From NCBI RefSeq assembly GCF_013377755.1, contig NZ_JABXWR010000001.1, positions 1,933,104 to 1,997,103 on the forward strand: a stretch of 64,000 bases of DNA, in the 5' to 3' direction. This DNA is from Methanofollis tationis. Its GTDB lineage: Archaea > Halobacteriota > Methanomicrobia > Methanomicrobiales > Methanofollaceae. Positions 15,240-24,237 of this stretch are shown here, piece by piece (the first letter of the stretch is position 1; the number at the start of each line of letters is the position of its first letter). The position numbers and the translations under genes were made by a program. Under the pieces are notes generated by a model. It was not told the origin of the DNA. It did no database searches and was given only the letters and a program-made list of their open reading frames with translations.

Positions 15240-18032
15240 GTGGCTGAATGGGATATACAGAAACTGGAAGAGAAGTACCGGGATATCTGGCCTGCAGCAT
15301 TCGAGGCAGACCCCGATGGAAGAGAGAAGTTTTACCTGAACGTTGCCTTCCCGTACCCGAGCGGTGCGATGCATGTGGGGCACGGCCGCACCTATATGGT
15401 CCCCGACGTGATCGCCCGTTTCTGGAGGATGCAGGGGAAAAACGTACTCTTCCCGATGGGCTTCCACGTAACCGGCACGCCGGTGATCGGGATATCGCGC
15501 CGGATCGCAAAAGGGGATGCCGGAACGATCCGGCTCTACCGCGACCTCTACCGGGTGCCGCAGGACGTGCTTGACCGCTTTGACGATCCGATGACGATCG
15601 TCCGTTATTTTGCCGGGGAGTACGAGAGGCTGATGCGCCGGGCCGGGCTCTCGATCGACTGGCGGCGCCGGTTCATCACGGTCGACCCCCAGTACTCGAA
15701 GTACATCGAGTGGCAGTATCACCACCTCCACGAGGGCGAGCATGTGGTCAGGGGCGTCCACCCGGTGAAGTACTGTCCCTCCTGCGACAACCCGGTCGGC
15801 GACCACGATCTGCTCGAGGGCGATAAGGCAGAGATCATGAAGTTCACCCTGGTGGTCTTCGACTGGCAGGGCGCGAAGATCCCCTGCGCCACCCTGCGGC
15901 CCGAGACGATCTACGGAGTCACAAACCTCTGGGCGAACCCTGGCCTCACCTATGTGCGGGCGAAGGTGGACGGGGAAGAGTGGGTGCTCTCCCGCGAGGC
16001 GGCCTACAAACTTGAGATGCAGGACCACGCCGTCGAAGTCACCGGCGAGGTTGAAGGCTCAGAACTCGTCGGGTCGAAGGCTTCGCACCCGCTCTGCGGC
16101 GAGGTGCCGGTGCTGCCCGCGGATTTTGTCGATCCCGATATGGGCTCGGGTCTTGTGATGAGCGTCCCGGCCCATGCGCCCTTCGACTACATCGCCCTCC
16201 GCGACCTCCAGAAGGAGGGGCGGTATGGGGAGATCGCCCCGGTGGCGATCATCAAGACCGAGGGATACGGGGAGTTCCCGGCGAAGGATGCTGTAGAAAA
16301 AGCCGGAATCCTGAACCAGAACGATCCGAGAATGGACGAGGTCACGCGCGAGGTATACGGGGCAGAACTGATCCGGGGGAGGCTGCTCGATACCTGTGGC
16401 GTTGTTTCAGGGAAGCCGGTCAAAGAAGGGCGTGATACGATTGCCGCCCTGATGATCGAGGCGTACGGCTCGAAGGAGATGTTCGACTTCGATACCCGCG
16501 CTGTGATCTGCCGCTGCGGCGGCCGCGTCTATGTGAAGATCCTCCATGACCAGTGGTTCCTCCAGTACTCGGATCCTGTCTGGAAGGAGCAGGTCCACGG
16601 CCAGATCGACCGGATGAGCATCGTGCCGACCGAGACCCGTGCCGAGTTCGACCGGACGGTGGACTGGCTGAAGGACTGGGCGTGCACCCGGCGGGTCGGC
16701 CTGGGGACGAAGCTCCCCTGGGACCCGGCATGGATCATCGAGCCCCTCTCGGACTCAACCCTGTACATGCTCTTCTACACGATCGCCCACCATATCAAGA
16801 AGATCGAGCCGGAGAAACTCACGCCCGACGTCTTCGAGTACATCGTCTTCGGGATCGGGAACCCGACGAGCGTTCCGAGGGAGACCCTCGATGCGATCAG
16901 GCAGGAGTGCCTCTACTGGTACCCCTATGAGTACCGCTTCTCGGCAAAGGACCTCATCTCGAACCACCTCACCTTCCAGCTCTTCCACCACCTTGCGGTC
17001 CTGCCCGAGGACCGGCAGCCGAAAGGAATGGTGATCTTCGGTATGGGTCTCCTGAACGGGGCGAAGATGTCCTCTTCCAAGGGCAATGTCGTCCTGCTGG
17101 AGGACGCCCTGAACGAGTTCGGGTCTGACACGGTGCGGATGTTCCTGATAGGCTCGGCCGAGCCCTGGCAGGACTTTGACTGGCGGAACGAACTGGTGAT
17201 CGGGGCGAAGAAACAGATCGAACGGTTCTGGAACGAAGTCACCGAGGGGATCGCCGTCGAGGAGAACGACGGCCGCGAGATCGACGGCTGGCTCATCTCA
17301 CGCCTGCAGCACCGGATCGAGAACGCCACCGGTGCGATGATGAACTTCCAGACACGGCAGGCGCTGCAGGAGAGCTTCTTCGGGATCGAGGCCGATCTGA
17401 AGTGGTACCGTCGCCGCCTTCCGACGATCGCGCCGGGTTCGGCTGCGGTCCGCGAACTCTGCTCGGCATGGGTGCGTCTGCTCGCCCCGATCGTGCCGTA
17501 CACCTGCGAGGAACTCTGGCACCTGATGGGCAACGAGGGTTCCGTGGCCTTTGCCCCCTGGCCGGTTCAGGACGCTGCGAAGATCGATATGGCGGCCGAA
17601 ATCGCCGAAGAGGTCCTTGCCCGTACGGTCGAGGACCTCGAGTCGATCATCAAGCTCATCCAGATGGAGCCGAAAGCGATCAACCTCTATGTGGCGCCGG
17701 CGTGGAAACGGCAGATCTTCGAGATGGTTGCCGCCGCCGAGGACCGGACCGACGCTGTCCGGCTGGTGATGGCAGACGACGGGCTGAAGGCCCGCGGCAA
17801 GGCGGCCGTGAACGCCGCCAGGCAGATCACGAAGTTCATCCACCGCCTCCCGCCGCAGTTCGTCGCCGATCTCGTCTCGGACAACGTCGACGAGAAGGCG
17901 GTCTTTACCGCCGCCCGTGAGTTCCTGGAGCGCGAGTTCGGTGTCCAGGTGAACATCCTGGATGCAGAGGGGAGCGAGGAGGCGAAGGCCGACGCCGCCC
18001 TCCCGTTCAAGCCTGCGATCGTGATCGAATAA
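15240..18032 (+). CDS. leuS: Leucyl-tRNA synthetase, archaeal/eukaryotic type
   Basis: Charges tRNA-Leu. The 930 residues carry the class I signatures: FPYPSGAMHVGHGRTY (HVGH near 45-48) and GAKMSSSKGN (near 605-614). The insertion between them contains the editing domain (for example CATLRPETIYGVTNLW) and a Cys pair CPSCDN in a zinc knuckle. The C-terminal part has the anticodon-binding helices and the archaeal extension ending in PFKPAIVIE. It starts with GTG behind GGGAG at 15226-15230. Full length, no lesions. It stands in plus orientation after the PIN-ATPase-KH gene. Confidence 0.97.
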   Translation: MAEWDIQKLEEKYRDIWPAAFEADPDGREKFYLNVAFPYPSGAMHVGHGRTYMVPDVIARFWRMQGKNVLFPMGFHVTGTPVIGISRRIAKGDAGTIRLYRDLYRVPQDVLDRFDDPMTIVRYFAGEYERLMRRAGLSIDWRRRFITVDPQYSKYIEWQYHHLHEGEHVVRGVHPVKYCPSCDNPVGDHDLLEGDKAEIMKFTLVVFDWQGAKIPCATLRPETIYGVTNLWANPGLTYVRAKVDGEEWVLSREAAYKLEMQDHAVEVTGEVEGSELVGSKASHPLCGEVPVLPADFVDPDMGSGLVMSVPAHAPFDYIALRDLQKEGRYGEIAPVAIIKTEGYGEFPAKDAVEKAGILNQNDPRMDEVTREVYGAELIRGRLLDTCGVVSGKPVKEGRDTIAALMIEAYGSKEMFDFDTRAVICRCGGRVYVKILHDQWFLQYSDPVWKEQVHGQIDRMSIVPTETRAEFDRTVDWLKDWACTRRVGLGTKLPWDPAWIIEPLSDSTLYMLFYTIAHHIKKIEPEKLTPDVFEYIVFGIGNPTSVPRETLDAIRQECLYWYPYEYRFSAKDLISNHLTFQLFHHLAVLPEDRQPKGMVIFGMGLLNGAKMSSSKGNVVLLEDALNEFGSDTVRMFLIGSAEPWQDFDWRNELVIGAKKQIERFWNEVTEGIAVEENDGREIDGWLISRLQHRIENATGAMMNFQTRQALQESFFGIEADLKWYRRRLPTIAPGSAAVRELCSAWVRLLAPIVPYTCEELWHLMGNEGSVAFAPWPVQDAAKIDMAAEIAEEVLARTVEDLESIIKLIQMEPKAINLYVAPAWKRQIFEMVAAAEDRTDAVRLVMADDGLKARGKAAVNAARQITKFIHRLPPQFVADLVSDNVDEKAVFTAAREFLEREFGVQVNILDAEGSEEAKADAALPFKPAIVIE

Positions 18033-18086
18033 CCCCCTTTTTTTGAGGATGGGCAAGATGTATCTGCTCTGACATCAAACTGTGCC

Positions 18087-18653
18087 GTGAGCATGAGCGC
18101 ATCACTCCGTATCAGGCCCGAGGTCCAGGCAGACTATGGGGCCGTTTTTGATCTGGACGTTGCGGCGTTTGGCGGCGACGGAGAATCCAGAATGGTCGGG
18201 CGGATCAGGTCTTCTGCCGGGTTCGATCCCCGTCTCTCCCTGGTTGCTGAAAGAGAGGGCAGGATCGTCGGCCATGTCGTCCTCTCCGGCATCGTGATCC
18301 AGACCCCTGACCGGGACGTCCCTGCGCTTGCCCTTGCTCCTGTCGCCGTTCTGCCCGCTTTCCAGCGGATGGGGATCGGTTTGGCCCTTATACGGGCGGC
18401 CCTCACCGCGGCGGCGTCCATCGGCTACGGCGCCGTGATCGTCCTCGGCCACCCGGAGTATTTCCCGCGGTTCGGGTGTGTGCCGGCGTCCGCCTACGGG
18501 ATCACCGCCTCGTTTTCCGTGCCCGATCGGGCCTTCATGGCGCTCGAACTGGTGGAGGGTGCGCTCGACGGGATCGAGGGCACGGTCATCTATCCTGCTG
18601 CGTTCGACGACGTGACGCCCTCTCCCTTGCCGCTGCCGAGGTCTGAAAAATGA
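18087..18653 (+). CDS. GNAT-family N-acetyltransferase (YhbS-like)
   Basis: Predicted acetyl-CoA-dependent transferase, substrate unknown. The 188-residue protein shows a complete GNAT core: an N-terminal strand and helix, HVVLSGIVI, then LALAPVAVLPAFQRMGIGLALIRAAL with the acetyl-CoA loop QRMGIG, and VIVLGHPEYFPRFGCVPA, a YhbS-type signature. A GTG at 18087 and an ATG at 18093 are both usable starts. Followed within 15 bases by a convergent small gene. Confidence 0.85.
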   Translation: MSMSASLRIRPEVQADYGAVFDLDVAAFGGDGESRMVGRIRSSAGFDPRLSLVAEREGRIVGHVVLSGIVIQTPDRDVPALALAPVAVLPAFQRMGIGLALIRAALTAAASIGYGAVIVLGHPEYFPRFGCVPASAYGITASFSVPDRAFMALELVEGALDGIEGTVIYPAAFDDVTPSPLPLPRSEK

Positions 18654-18666
18654 TATAGACTTTTTT

Positions 18667-18978
18667 TTAATCGGATTTCTGCATTTTTTTTGCCCGCTCT
18701 TTGGAGTTGTAACCGGTGACGGCGTCGAGGTACCGCCTGAACCGCCGGTTCGTATCCAGAATCGTCTCGTCGTCGGCGGAGAGGTCGGACTCGGTGTCAA
18801 CGAGAACGGTGTTTCCCTTCGGGCCGAGGCAGACCTCAAGGTGCTTGAGGGCACCGAACGAGATGGTGTACCGTCCGTCCGTCTCCGACGGCTCTGTCCC
18901 AAAGCACTCAGACAGGGAGGTGATCATCCGCTCTTCCAGTCCGTCTTTAAATCCCCGTTTGATCTGGTACTCCTGCAT
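18667..18978 (-). CDS. Small conserved methanogen protein (DUF5611-like)
   Basis: Function unknown. A 103-residue soluble protein, MQEYQIKRGFKDGLEER at the start and RYLDAVTGYNSKERAKK at the end, that matches my memory of a methanogen-specific family seen next to translation genes. No cysteines beyond one or two, no membrane part, no nucleotide-binding motif. It diverges from the PAC2 gene across a region with two GC-rich hairpin repeats. Confidence 0.7.
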   Translation of the reverse strand: MQEYQIKRGFKDGLEERMITSLSECFGTEPSETDGRYTISFGALKHLEVCLGPKGNTVLVDTESDLSADDETILDTNRRFRRYLDAVTGYNSKERAKKMQKSD

Positions 18979-19098
18979 GCTCTCTTCTTTGTATTCGCCT
19001 GCATAAATTTGTCATGCTTCCTCCCTCCCTGGCGCGTCGATCGCATTGATATACCAATGAGCGCCTCTTTGTCGGCCGCGCGTTGTGCGTCCACCTTC

Positions 19099-19127
19099 CG
19101 AACCCCCCCTCCGGGTGGGGGGTGGAC
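19099..19127 (+). repeat. 29-bp GC-rich hairpin repeat, copy 1
   Basis: The unit has a run of seven C, then TCCGGGT, then six G, and ends TGGAC. It can fold on itself. In this copy GTCCACC just upstream (19089-19095) also pairs with the unit's end, giving a longer hairpin. It is identical over 29 bases to copy 2, 61 bases downstream, and lies between two divergently transcribed genes, where a terminator is not expected. Confidence 0.75.
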
Positions 19128-19159
19128 ACCCCCTGCCCTGGGATAACCTGAAAATAATT

Positions 19160-19188
19160 CGAACCCCCCCTCCGGGTGGGGGGTGGAC
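19160..19188 (+). repeat. 29-bp GC-rich hairpin repeat, copy 2
   Basis: Exact copy of the 29-base unit at 19099-19127. It ends about 62 bases before the PAC2 ATG. Between the two copies lies GATAACCTGAAAATAATT, which is AT-rich and might hold the promoter. Candidate operator pair, transcript hairpin or small repetitive element. Confidence 0.75.
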
Positions 19189-19250
19189 GCTTTCCTGGAG
19201 GGGCCGGGCGGTGAAGAATGTTTTTATCATACGCTGTCTATGGTAACGTA

Positions 19251-19973
19251 ATGACGGTCGAGCCTGAGATAAAAATCACTTCTAAGCCGCTCAGCGGGGA
19301 AAACCCCATAGTTATGATGGGATTTCCCGGAAGTGGCCTCGTCGGGAGCATTGCTCTTCAGTACCTCGTGGAGCAGATGGAGTTCAACCAGATCGGGAAT
19401 ATCACGAGCAAATATTTCCCGCCCGTCGCCATGATGGCGAAGGGTGTGATCAACGTCCCGGTCAGGATCTATGAGAAGGATGAAGCCGTGGCAATCGTTG
19501 CCGACATTCCCATCCACCCGATGATCTGCTATGAGGTCGCAAACGGCATCATCGACTGGCTTTCCACCTTTCCGGTGCGAGAGGTAGCCACCATCGCCGG
19601 TATCGTCACCAACGAGCCGGAAAAACGTGTTTTTGGCGTCGCCACCCAGGAGGAGATGCTGGAGCGGATCACGGATCATACAGTCATACTCCCGATGGGG
19701 AGTATCTCAGGGATCGCCGGGAGCGTCCTCACCGAGTGCAAGATCCGGAATATTCCGGGCTACGGCTTCCTCGGCGAGACGGTCGCCACCCCTGATCCCA
19801 GATCGGCGGCCGCCGCCCTGAATGTGCTCAAGGTCATCTACGGACTTGAGATCGATATCGATCCCCTGCTCGAACAGGCCGAGGAGATCGAGGCGACGAT
19901 GCACAAACTCGCAGAGGAAGTCCAGAGCGCGGAGCCGATGCAGAAGAAAGAGCACCTGCCGATGTACGGGTGA
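19251..19973 (+). CDS. PAC2-family protein (proteasome assembly chaperone homologue)
   Basis: Archaeal homologue of proteasome-assembly chaperones; its exact partner is not known. The start, with PIVMMGFPGSGLVGSIA near 18-34, is the PAC2 signature, and EVATIAGIVTNEP and ILPMGSISGIAGSVL follow. The C-terminal part is helical and acidic. I start at the ATG at 19251 (240 residues) since upstream codons read into non-conserved sequence. DUF473 follows after 6 bases, so the two are likely one operon. Confidence 0.88.
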   Translation: MTVEPEIKITSKPLSGENPIVMMGFPGSGLVGSIALQYLVEQMEFNQIGNITSKYFPPVAMMAKGVINVPVRIYEKDEAVAIVADIPIHPMICYEVANGIIDWLSTFPVREVATIAGIVTNEPEKRVFGVATQEEMLERITDHTVILPMGSISGIAGSVLTECKIRNIPGYGFLGETVATPDPRSAAAALNVLKVIYGLEIDIDPLLEQAEEIEATMHKLAEEVQSAEPMQKKEHLPMYG

Positions 19974-19979
19974 TCAGAG

Positions 19980-20378
19980 ATGAAGATTACTGCTTTAACC
20001 GGGATCTCTGGAACGGTCATCAGCGAGTTGAAGATGGGAAAACCAAGGACCATCGAGTTGCAGAGCGCAAACAACGTCGTCTCTGTCGCCTCTCTCGAAC
20101 CCGGGCCTGACACCCATCTCTTTCTCACGAGCGTCGATCTTGAGGACATCTCGCCGGGCGATATGGGCATTATCGTGAAGGTGCTTTCGGTCAACATCAC
20201 GATGAAGCGGATGATCGACATCATCCACCCGGTGTATTACGAGGAGCGCGAGCGGCTTTCAGCCAGAATACAGGTCAGATACTGTGGTAATTCGATGGTG
20301 AAGTCGGTGAGTGCCGGTTCTCTCTGCCACCCGACCGAGGTCGACGTTGTTATGGCGGCGCATTATCGCGCCGTCTGA
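19980..20378 (+). CDS. DUF473 family protein
   Basis: Conserved in methanogens, function unknown. The 132-residue protein starts MKITALTGISGTVISELK and contains RTIELQSANNVVSV and DLEDISPGDMGIIVKV, so it is a small strand-rich fold, possibly a nucleic-acid or ligand binder. It begins 6 bases after the PAC2 stop and is followed by tRNA-Arg, so it may share a transcript with PAC2. Confidence 0.8.
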   Translation: MKITALTGISGTVISELKMGKPRTIELQSANNVVSVASLEPGPDTHLFLTSVDLEDISPGDMGIIVKVLSVNITMKRMIDIIHPVYYEERERLSARIQVRYCGNSMVKSVSAGSLCHPTEVDVVMAAHYRAV

Positions 20379-20431
20379 ATTGTTTTTTCAACAGTTTTAT
20401 TATCCTGGAGTGCGAAAAGTATTGGGCCGCT

Positions 20432-20506
20432 GGGCCTGTGGCTTAGCCAGGACATAGCGCCGGGCTTCTAACCCGGACGCCGGGGGTTCGAATCCCTCCA
20501 GGCCCG
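20432..20506 (+). tRNA. tRNA-Arg (anticodon TCT)
   Basis: 75 bases fold as a full cloverleaf: acceptor GGGCCTG with CAGGCCC, T-arm GGGGGTTCGAATCCCTC, anticodon stem CCGGG/CCCGG with loop CTTCTAA. CCA is not encoded. No intron. Confidence 0.95.
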
Positions 20507-20547
20507 TTCGATTCTGTAAGGCATATATTTTTGATAGACAGAGCATC

Positions 20548-21027
20548 ATGGTGAAATCTCCGCGGGGCATCATCCTTCTTCTCTGTCTCATCTCAGCAGT
20601 AATTCTGTTCGGCTATCCCCTCCTTGTCGATCTCTCCAGGCCCTGTGACGCCGTTGCATCTGAGTTCGGGGCAGTAGCCGTCACGGCCGGGATCCCGGGC
20701 GGATCTGTGATCCAGATCACCGCCCCCTGTCCGGATGGTGGCGTTCTCTGCAACGCCCGGATCTATCTGGTCGATCCCGACGGCATGTATCACGTCGTCG
20801 GGAAAGGGGTCTTCGGCTCGTCGGAGAGCGTGGTATGGTATATCTTTCATTATCAACGCCCCGAGGCCGGAGCGCCGGAATACTGGATCACCGACGATAC
20901 GGAGATGGTCTTTACCCGGACATATATCGAGAGCGTCGAACCCTTTGAACCGCGGGGCATATGGATGATCGAGATCGTGCCCCTGCGTGACGATGCGGTC
21001 GCCTCTGAACTCAGCGTGGCGCTGTAG
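20548..21027 (+). CDS. Membrane-anchored or secreted protein of unknown function
   Basis: Not recognised. The 159-residue protein has a basic start and one hydrophobic segment (GIILLLCLISAVILFGYPLL, about 7-26), either a signal anchor or a signal peptide. The remainder is strand-rich and exposed, with two near Cys (CPDGGVLC around 51-58) that could form a disulfide. The segment lacks the basic-small-Gln signal of class III pilins that I would expect for the pilus block. Stands alone after tRNA-Arg. Confidence 0.7.
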   Translation: MVKSPRGIILLLCLISAVILFGYPLLVDLSRPCDAVASEFGAVAVTAGIPGGSVIQITAPCPDGGVLCNARIYLVDPDGMYHVVGKGVFGSSESVVWYIFHYQRPEAGAPEYWITDDTEMVFTRTYIESVEPFEPRGIWMIEIVPLRDDAVASELSVAL

Positions 21028-21123
21028 GAAGGCACGACCCGAATCCGGTAGGATTACCTTCTTGGAGGAGCGATTGCTTCATGAAGACAACGCCATAGAT
21101 CTTCTGTTCTGGCGTGCCTGTGC

Positions 21124-21147
21124 CGGGGGGCCTGCTGCCCCCGGACC
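21124..21147. repeat. GC-rich hairpin in the convergent gap before metG
   Basis: Within 21028-21273, CCGGGGG pairs with CCCCCGG around a short loop. Placed between convergent genes, it may serve as a two-way terminator. About 100 bases on, GAAAGGGCGAAGAAC (21248-21262) is followed by an A-run; the same 15 bases recur at 49517-49531 in another convergent gap that also has such a hairpin. Confidence 0.5.
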
Positions 21148-21273
21148 TCCTGCCGATTGCGTGATTGGGGTGGACGGACCCAGGCAGGCAAAAAAGCATG
21201 GGGAAGGTGGTTGAACGATCGGCAGGTGCCAGGGGGGCTACCCGCGCGAAAGGGCGAAGAACAAAAAAAAGTG

Positions 21274-23274
21274 TTATCTGATCTTTGTCCCGGGCGCCAC
21301 GTCCCGGCGGGGGATCAGCAGGGAGGCCTCCTCGCCGGCGGCCAGGATCATGCCCCGGCTCTCGATCCCGAAGATCTTTGCCGGCTTGAGGTTTGCGATC
21401 ATGACGACCGGGGTTCCAACGAGTTCCTCCGGGGAGTAGAACGGGGCGATGCCGGAGACGACCTGGCGCTCTTCGCCGCCGAGGTCGACCATGATCCTCA
21501 GCAGTTTCTTCGAGCCTTTTACTGCCTCGGCGCTGATCACGCGGGCGACCCGGAGGTCCATTGTTGCAAAGTCGTCGATCGAGACCTCGCCGGTCTCTTC
21601 CTGGGGTTGTGTTTCTTTCATTCTTGCTTCACGCACACGTTTCTGGAGGAGTTCTTCGAGCGCCGCCACGCGGTCGTCTTCGAGTTTGGCAAACAGGGGA
21701 TCGGGTTTTGGGAGGGGGCCGGCCGCGAGGGGTGTGGTGGCCTCGCCGATGCTGTGGGCTGAAACGGCGTCGCTCTGGCCGAGCATCGCCCATGCCCGCC
21801 CGGCGGCGTCGGGCATCACCGGCTCGATGAGGAGCGTGAGGGCCTTTGCGATCTGGAGGCCGTCGGCGATCACCTGCGCGGCAGCGGCCTGGTCGGTCTT
21901 GACGAGCTTCCAGGGTGCAGTGTTCTGGATGTAGGTGTTGCCGTAGGCTGCAAGCGCCATGATCGCGTCGACGGCGCTCTTGAACTCGTAGCCGCGGACG
22001 GCGGCGTCGACCTCGTCGAGGCACCGGCCGATCGCCGCCATCGCCTCTTCGCCCGGCTGTACATCGGGCACGCCGTCGAAGAACGTGTGGGCGAAGTGCA
22101 GGGTGCGGTACAGGAAGTTGCCCAGGGTGTTGACGATCTCGGCGTTCGCCCGCTCCTGGAAGACCTGCCAGGAGAAGTTCAGCTCCTTGGTGTGGCTGGT
22201 GTACGAGAGGAGGTAGTAGCGGAGGTAGTCTGCCGGGAGGCCCTTGTCGAGGTAGTCGTCATTCGTCCAGACGACATAGCCCCTCGACTTCGAGAACTTC
22301 TGGTCGTCGATCTTCACCATGCCCGAGGCGACGACCGCATGAGGCGTGCCGTAGCCCGCCCCTTTGAGCAGGGCCGGCCAGAAGATGCAGTGGTGGTAGA
22401 TGATGTCGCTCCCGATGAAGTGGGTGATTTCGCCGTCGCCGCACCAGTAGCGTTTCCAGTTGTTTCCGGTCTTTTCCGCCCACTCCTCGGTGAACGAGAT
22501 GTAGCCGATGGGTGCGTCCACCCAGACGTAGACCACCAGATCGGTCCTGCCCGGGAACTTCACGCCCCAGTCGAGGGTGCGGGTGATGCACCAGTCGTGG
22601 AGTTCGTCTCTTACCCAGCCGATGGCGTAGTTTCGGGCGTTTGAGGTGCCCGAGAGCCCTTCGAGGTAGTCCAGCAGGTACTGCCTGAAGTCGCCGAGTT
22701 TAAAGAAGAAATGCTCCTGCTCGCGCATCTCGGCCGGAGAACCGCAGACCTTGCAGACCGGGGTTTTGATCTCGCCGGGTTCGAGGTGGCGGCCGCAGCC
22801 GCGGTCGCACTCGTCGCCCCGCGCACTGGCCCCGCAGTACGGGCAGATCCCCTCGACATAGCGGTCGGGGAGGAAGCGCTTGCATTTCTGGCAGTAACTC
22901 TGCTGGATCTTTTCGGCGTAGACATACCCGTTGTCGATGAGGGCTCTGACCATCGACTGCGTGCGGTGGTGGTTGGCCTGATCGTCGGTCATCCCGAAGT
23001 GGTCGAAGGCGATCTCCATCCGTTTGAAGGTCTGGTCGAAGTGGTCGTGGTAGCGCAGGGCAAGGTCCCGCGGGCTCACTCCCTCCTGCTCGGCGCTGAT
23101 CACGATCGGCGTCCCATGGTTGTCTGACCCGCAGATGAAGACCACGTCCTCGCCGCAGCGGCGGAGGTACCTGACGTAGAAATCGGCCGGGACATAGGTC
23201 CGCAGATGCCCGAGGTGACAGGGGCCGTTTGTATAGGGGAGGCCGCATGTCACCAGCAACGGTTTGCCACTCAT
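21274..23274 (-). CDS. metG: Methionyl-tRNA synthetase with C-terminal tRNA-binding domain
   Basis: Charges initiator and elongator tRNA-Met. Class I motifs are PYTNGPCHLGHLRTY (HLGH near 17-20) and DQKFSKSRG (near 320). A metal-binding insertion has four Cys pairs, CPYCG, CDRGCG and CKVCG. The last ~100 residues (VSIDDFATMDLRVARV ... FGIESRGMILAA) form a Trbp111-like OB domain that dimerises and grips tRNA. The start is the ATG at 23274, with AGAGG 6 bases before it. 666 residues, complete. Confidence 0.97.
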   Translation of the reverse strand: MSGKPLLVTCGLPYTNGPCHLGHLRTYVPADFYVRYLRRCGEDVVFICGSDNHGTPIVISAEQEGVSPRDLALRYHDHFDQTFKRMEIAFDHFGMTDDQANHHRTQSMVRALIDNGYVYAEKIQQSYCQKCKRFLPDRYVEGICPYCGASARGDECDRGCGRHLEPGEIKTPVCKVCGSPAEMREQEHFFFKLGDFRQYLLDYLEGLSGTSNARNYAIGWVRDELHDWCITRTLDWGVKFPGRTDLVVYVWVDAPIGYISFTEEWAEKTGNNWKRYWCGDGEITHFIGSDIIYHHCIFWPALLKGAGYGTPHAVVASGMVKIDDQKFSKSRGYVVWTNDDYLDKGLPADYLRYYLLSYTSHTKELNFSWQVFQERANAEIVNTLGNFLYRTLHFAHTFFDGVPDVQPGEEAMAAIGRCLDEVDAAVRGYEFKSAVDAIMALAAYGNTYIQNTAPWKLVKTDQAAAAQVIADGLQIAKALTLLIEPVMPDAAGRAWAMLGQSDAVSAHSIGEATTPLAAGPLPKPDPLFAKLEDDRVAALEELLQKRVREARMKETQPQEETGEVSIDDFATMDLRVARVISAEAVKGSKKLLRIMVDLGGEERQVVSGIAPFYSPEELVGTPVVMIANLKPAKIFGIESRGMILAAGEEASLLIPRRDVAPGTKIR

Positions 23275-23314
23275 TCGTATCCTCTTGGCGGTGAAGATAT
23301 ACATAGATTATTTG

Positions 23315-24187
23315 TTATCCGAGTTCGAAGGTGGTGACGCCGAACACCCGTTCCAGAGGGACGGCGGGCGCACCTCCCCGGTAGATCCTGGCTGTCTCGA
23401 ATACCGTCTCCATCTTTCGCTCCTGTGCGAGGGCGACGGCGGCGGCGTTGGGCTCGGGGACGTCGAAGAAGAACGCTTCGCCCGGAACAGCGGCGGCGAG
23501 GCCGTCCAGGAGGGCGGCGGCGATCGCCGGGGTGTCGGCGAAGATCGGGCCGATCTTGTGCCCGTCGAAACATCGTCTGATGACACCGTAGCCCCTGACC
23601 TCGCCGTCCGGGCCGGTGGAGGCGAGGGCAGTGGCATCTTCCTGGAAGAGCCAGGGCCTGAGGAAACGGGGCCGGGGCGCCGAGAAGATAGCGGTGTCAT
23701 AGGCGCTGAGGTCGTTGAAGGGGATCTCAGATGCCTGGATGAGTTCTTGTGGTGCTTCCCCGCCGCCGATGCCCTGGTAGCGGATGTTCCGGTAGAGGAT
23801 CTCAAAGCCGAGGCGGTCGCGGTATTTCTGCTGCATGGCGACAACGCCGTCGCCGCCGATGATCCGGTCCCCGGCATGGTCTAGGGCGGCGTTCGAGACG
23901 GCAAGCCCGTAGCCGCGCCCGCGGTGTTCCTCCCTCACGATCAGGAGGCCCCAGAAGGCGAAGGTGTCGTTGTAGCGCACCATGGAGGTGCAGGCGACCG
24001 GTTCGCCGTCGACCTCGCCGATGAGAAAGCCGTCCGGGTCCTGGGCATAGAAGGCATCGGCGTCGTGGATGCCCGGGTTCCAGCCCTCTTCCCGTGCAAG
24101 CCCGATGGCGAAATCGACGTCTTCGCGTTCCATTCTCCTGATCGAGAAGTCATCATCCATGATCACCGCTGGGTCGGCCGATTTCAT
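23315..24187 (-). CDS. GNAT-family N-acetyltransferase, two-domain
   Basis: Predicted acetyltransferase, substrate unknown. In 290 residues the N-terminal GNAT core has FAFWGLLIVREEHRGRGYGLAVSNAALDHA with the acetyl-CoA loop RGRGYG near 91-96. Residues from about 150 form a second domain (ALASTGPDGEVRGYGVIRRC, KIGPIFADTPAIAAALLDGL) as in YitH/HolE-like proteins. It ends 40 bases before the metG start and may share its transcript. ATG at 24160 is an alternative start. Confidence 0.85.
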   Translation of the reverse strand: MKSADPAVIMDDDFSIRRMEREDVDFAIGLAREEGWNPGIHDADAFYAQDPDGFLIGEVDGEPVACTSMVRYNDTFAFWGLLIVREEHRGRGYGLAVSNAALDHAGDRIIGGDGVVAMQQKYRDRLGFEILYRNIRYQGIGGGEAPQELIQASEIPFNDLSAYDTAIFSAPRPRFLRPWLFQEDATALASTGPDGEVRGYGVIRRCFDGHKIGPIFADTPAIAAALLDGLAAAVPGEAFFFDVPEPNAAAVALAQERKMETVFETARIYRGGAPAVPLERVFGVTTFELG

Positions 24188-24237
24188 CTGCCTTTCTATT
24201 CAGCATCTCTATATGGGTCCGGGACGATTCTCTTCTC

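Noticed and set aside
14757-16028. 423-codon minus-strand frame over the PIN-ATPase-KH and leuS genes
   Set aside because: Spans two real genes on the other strand and shows no family resemblance.
20548-21027. Pilin candidate for the Tad genes
   Set aside because: Single N-terminal hydrophobic stretch but no class III signal-peptide pattern, and it is 14 kb from the machinery.
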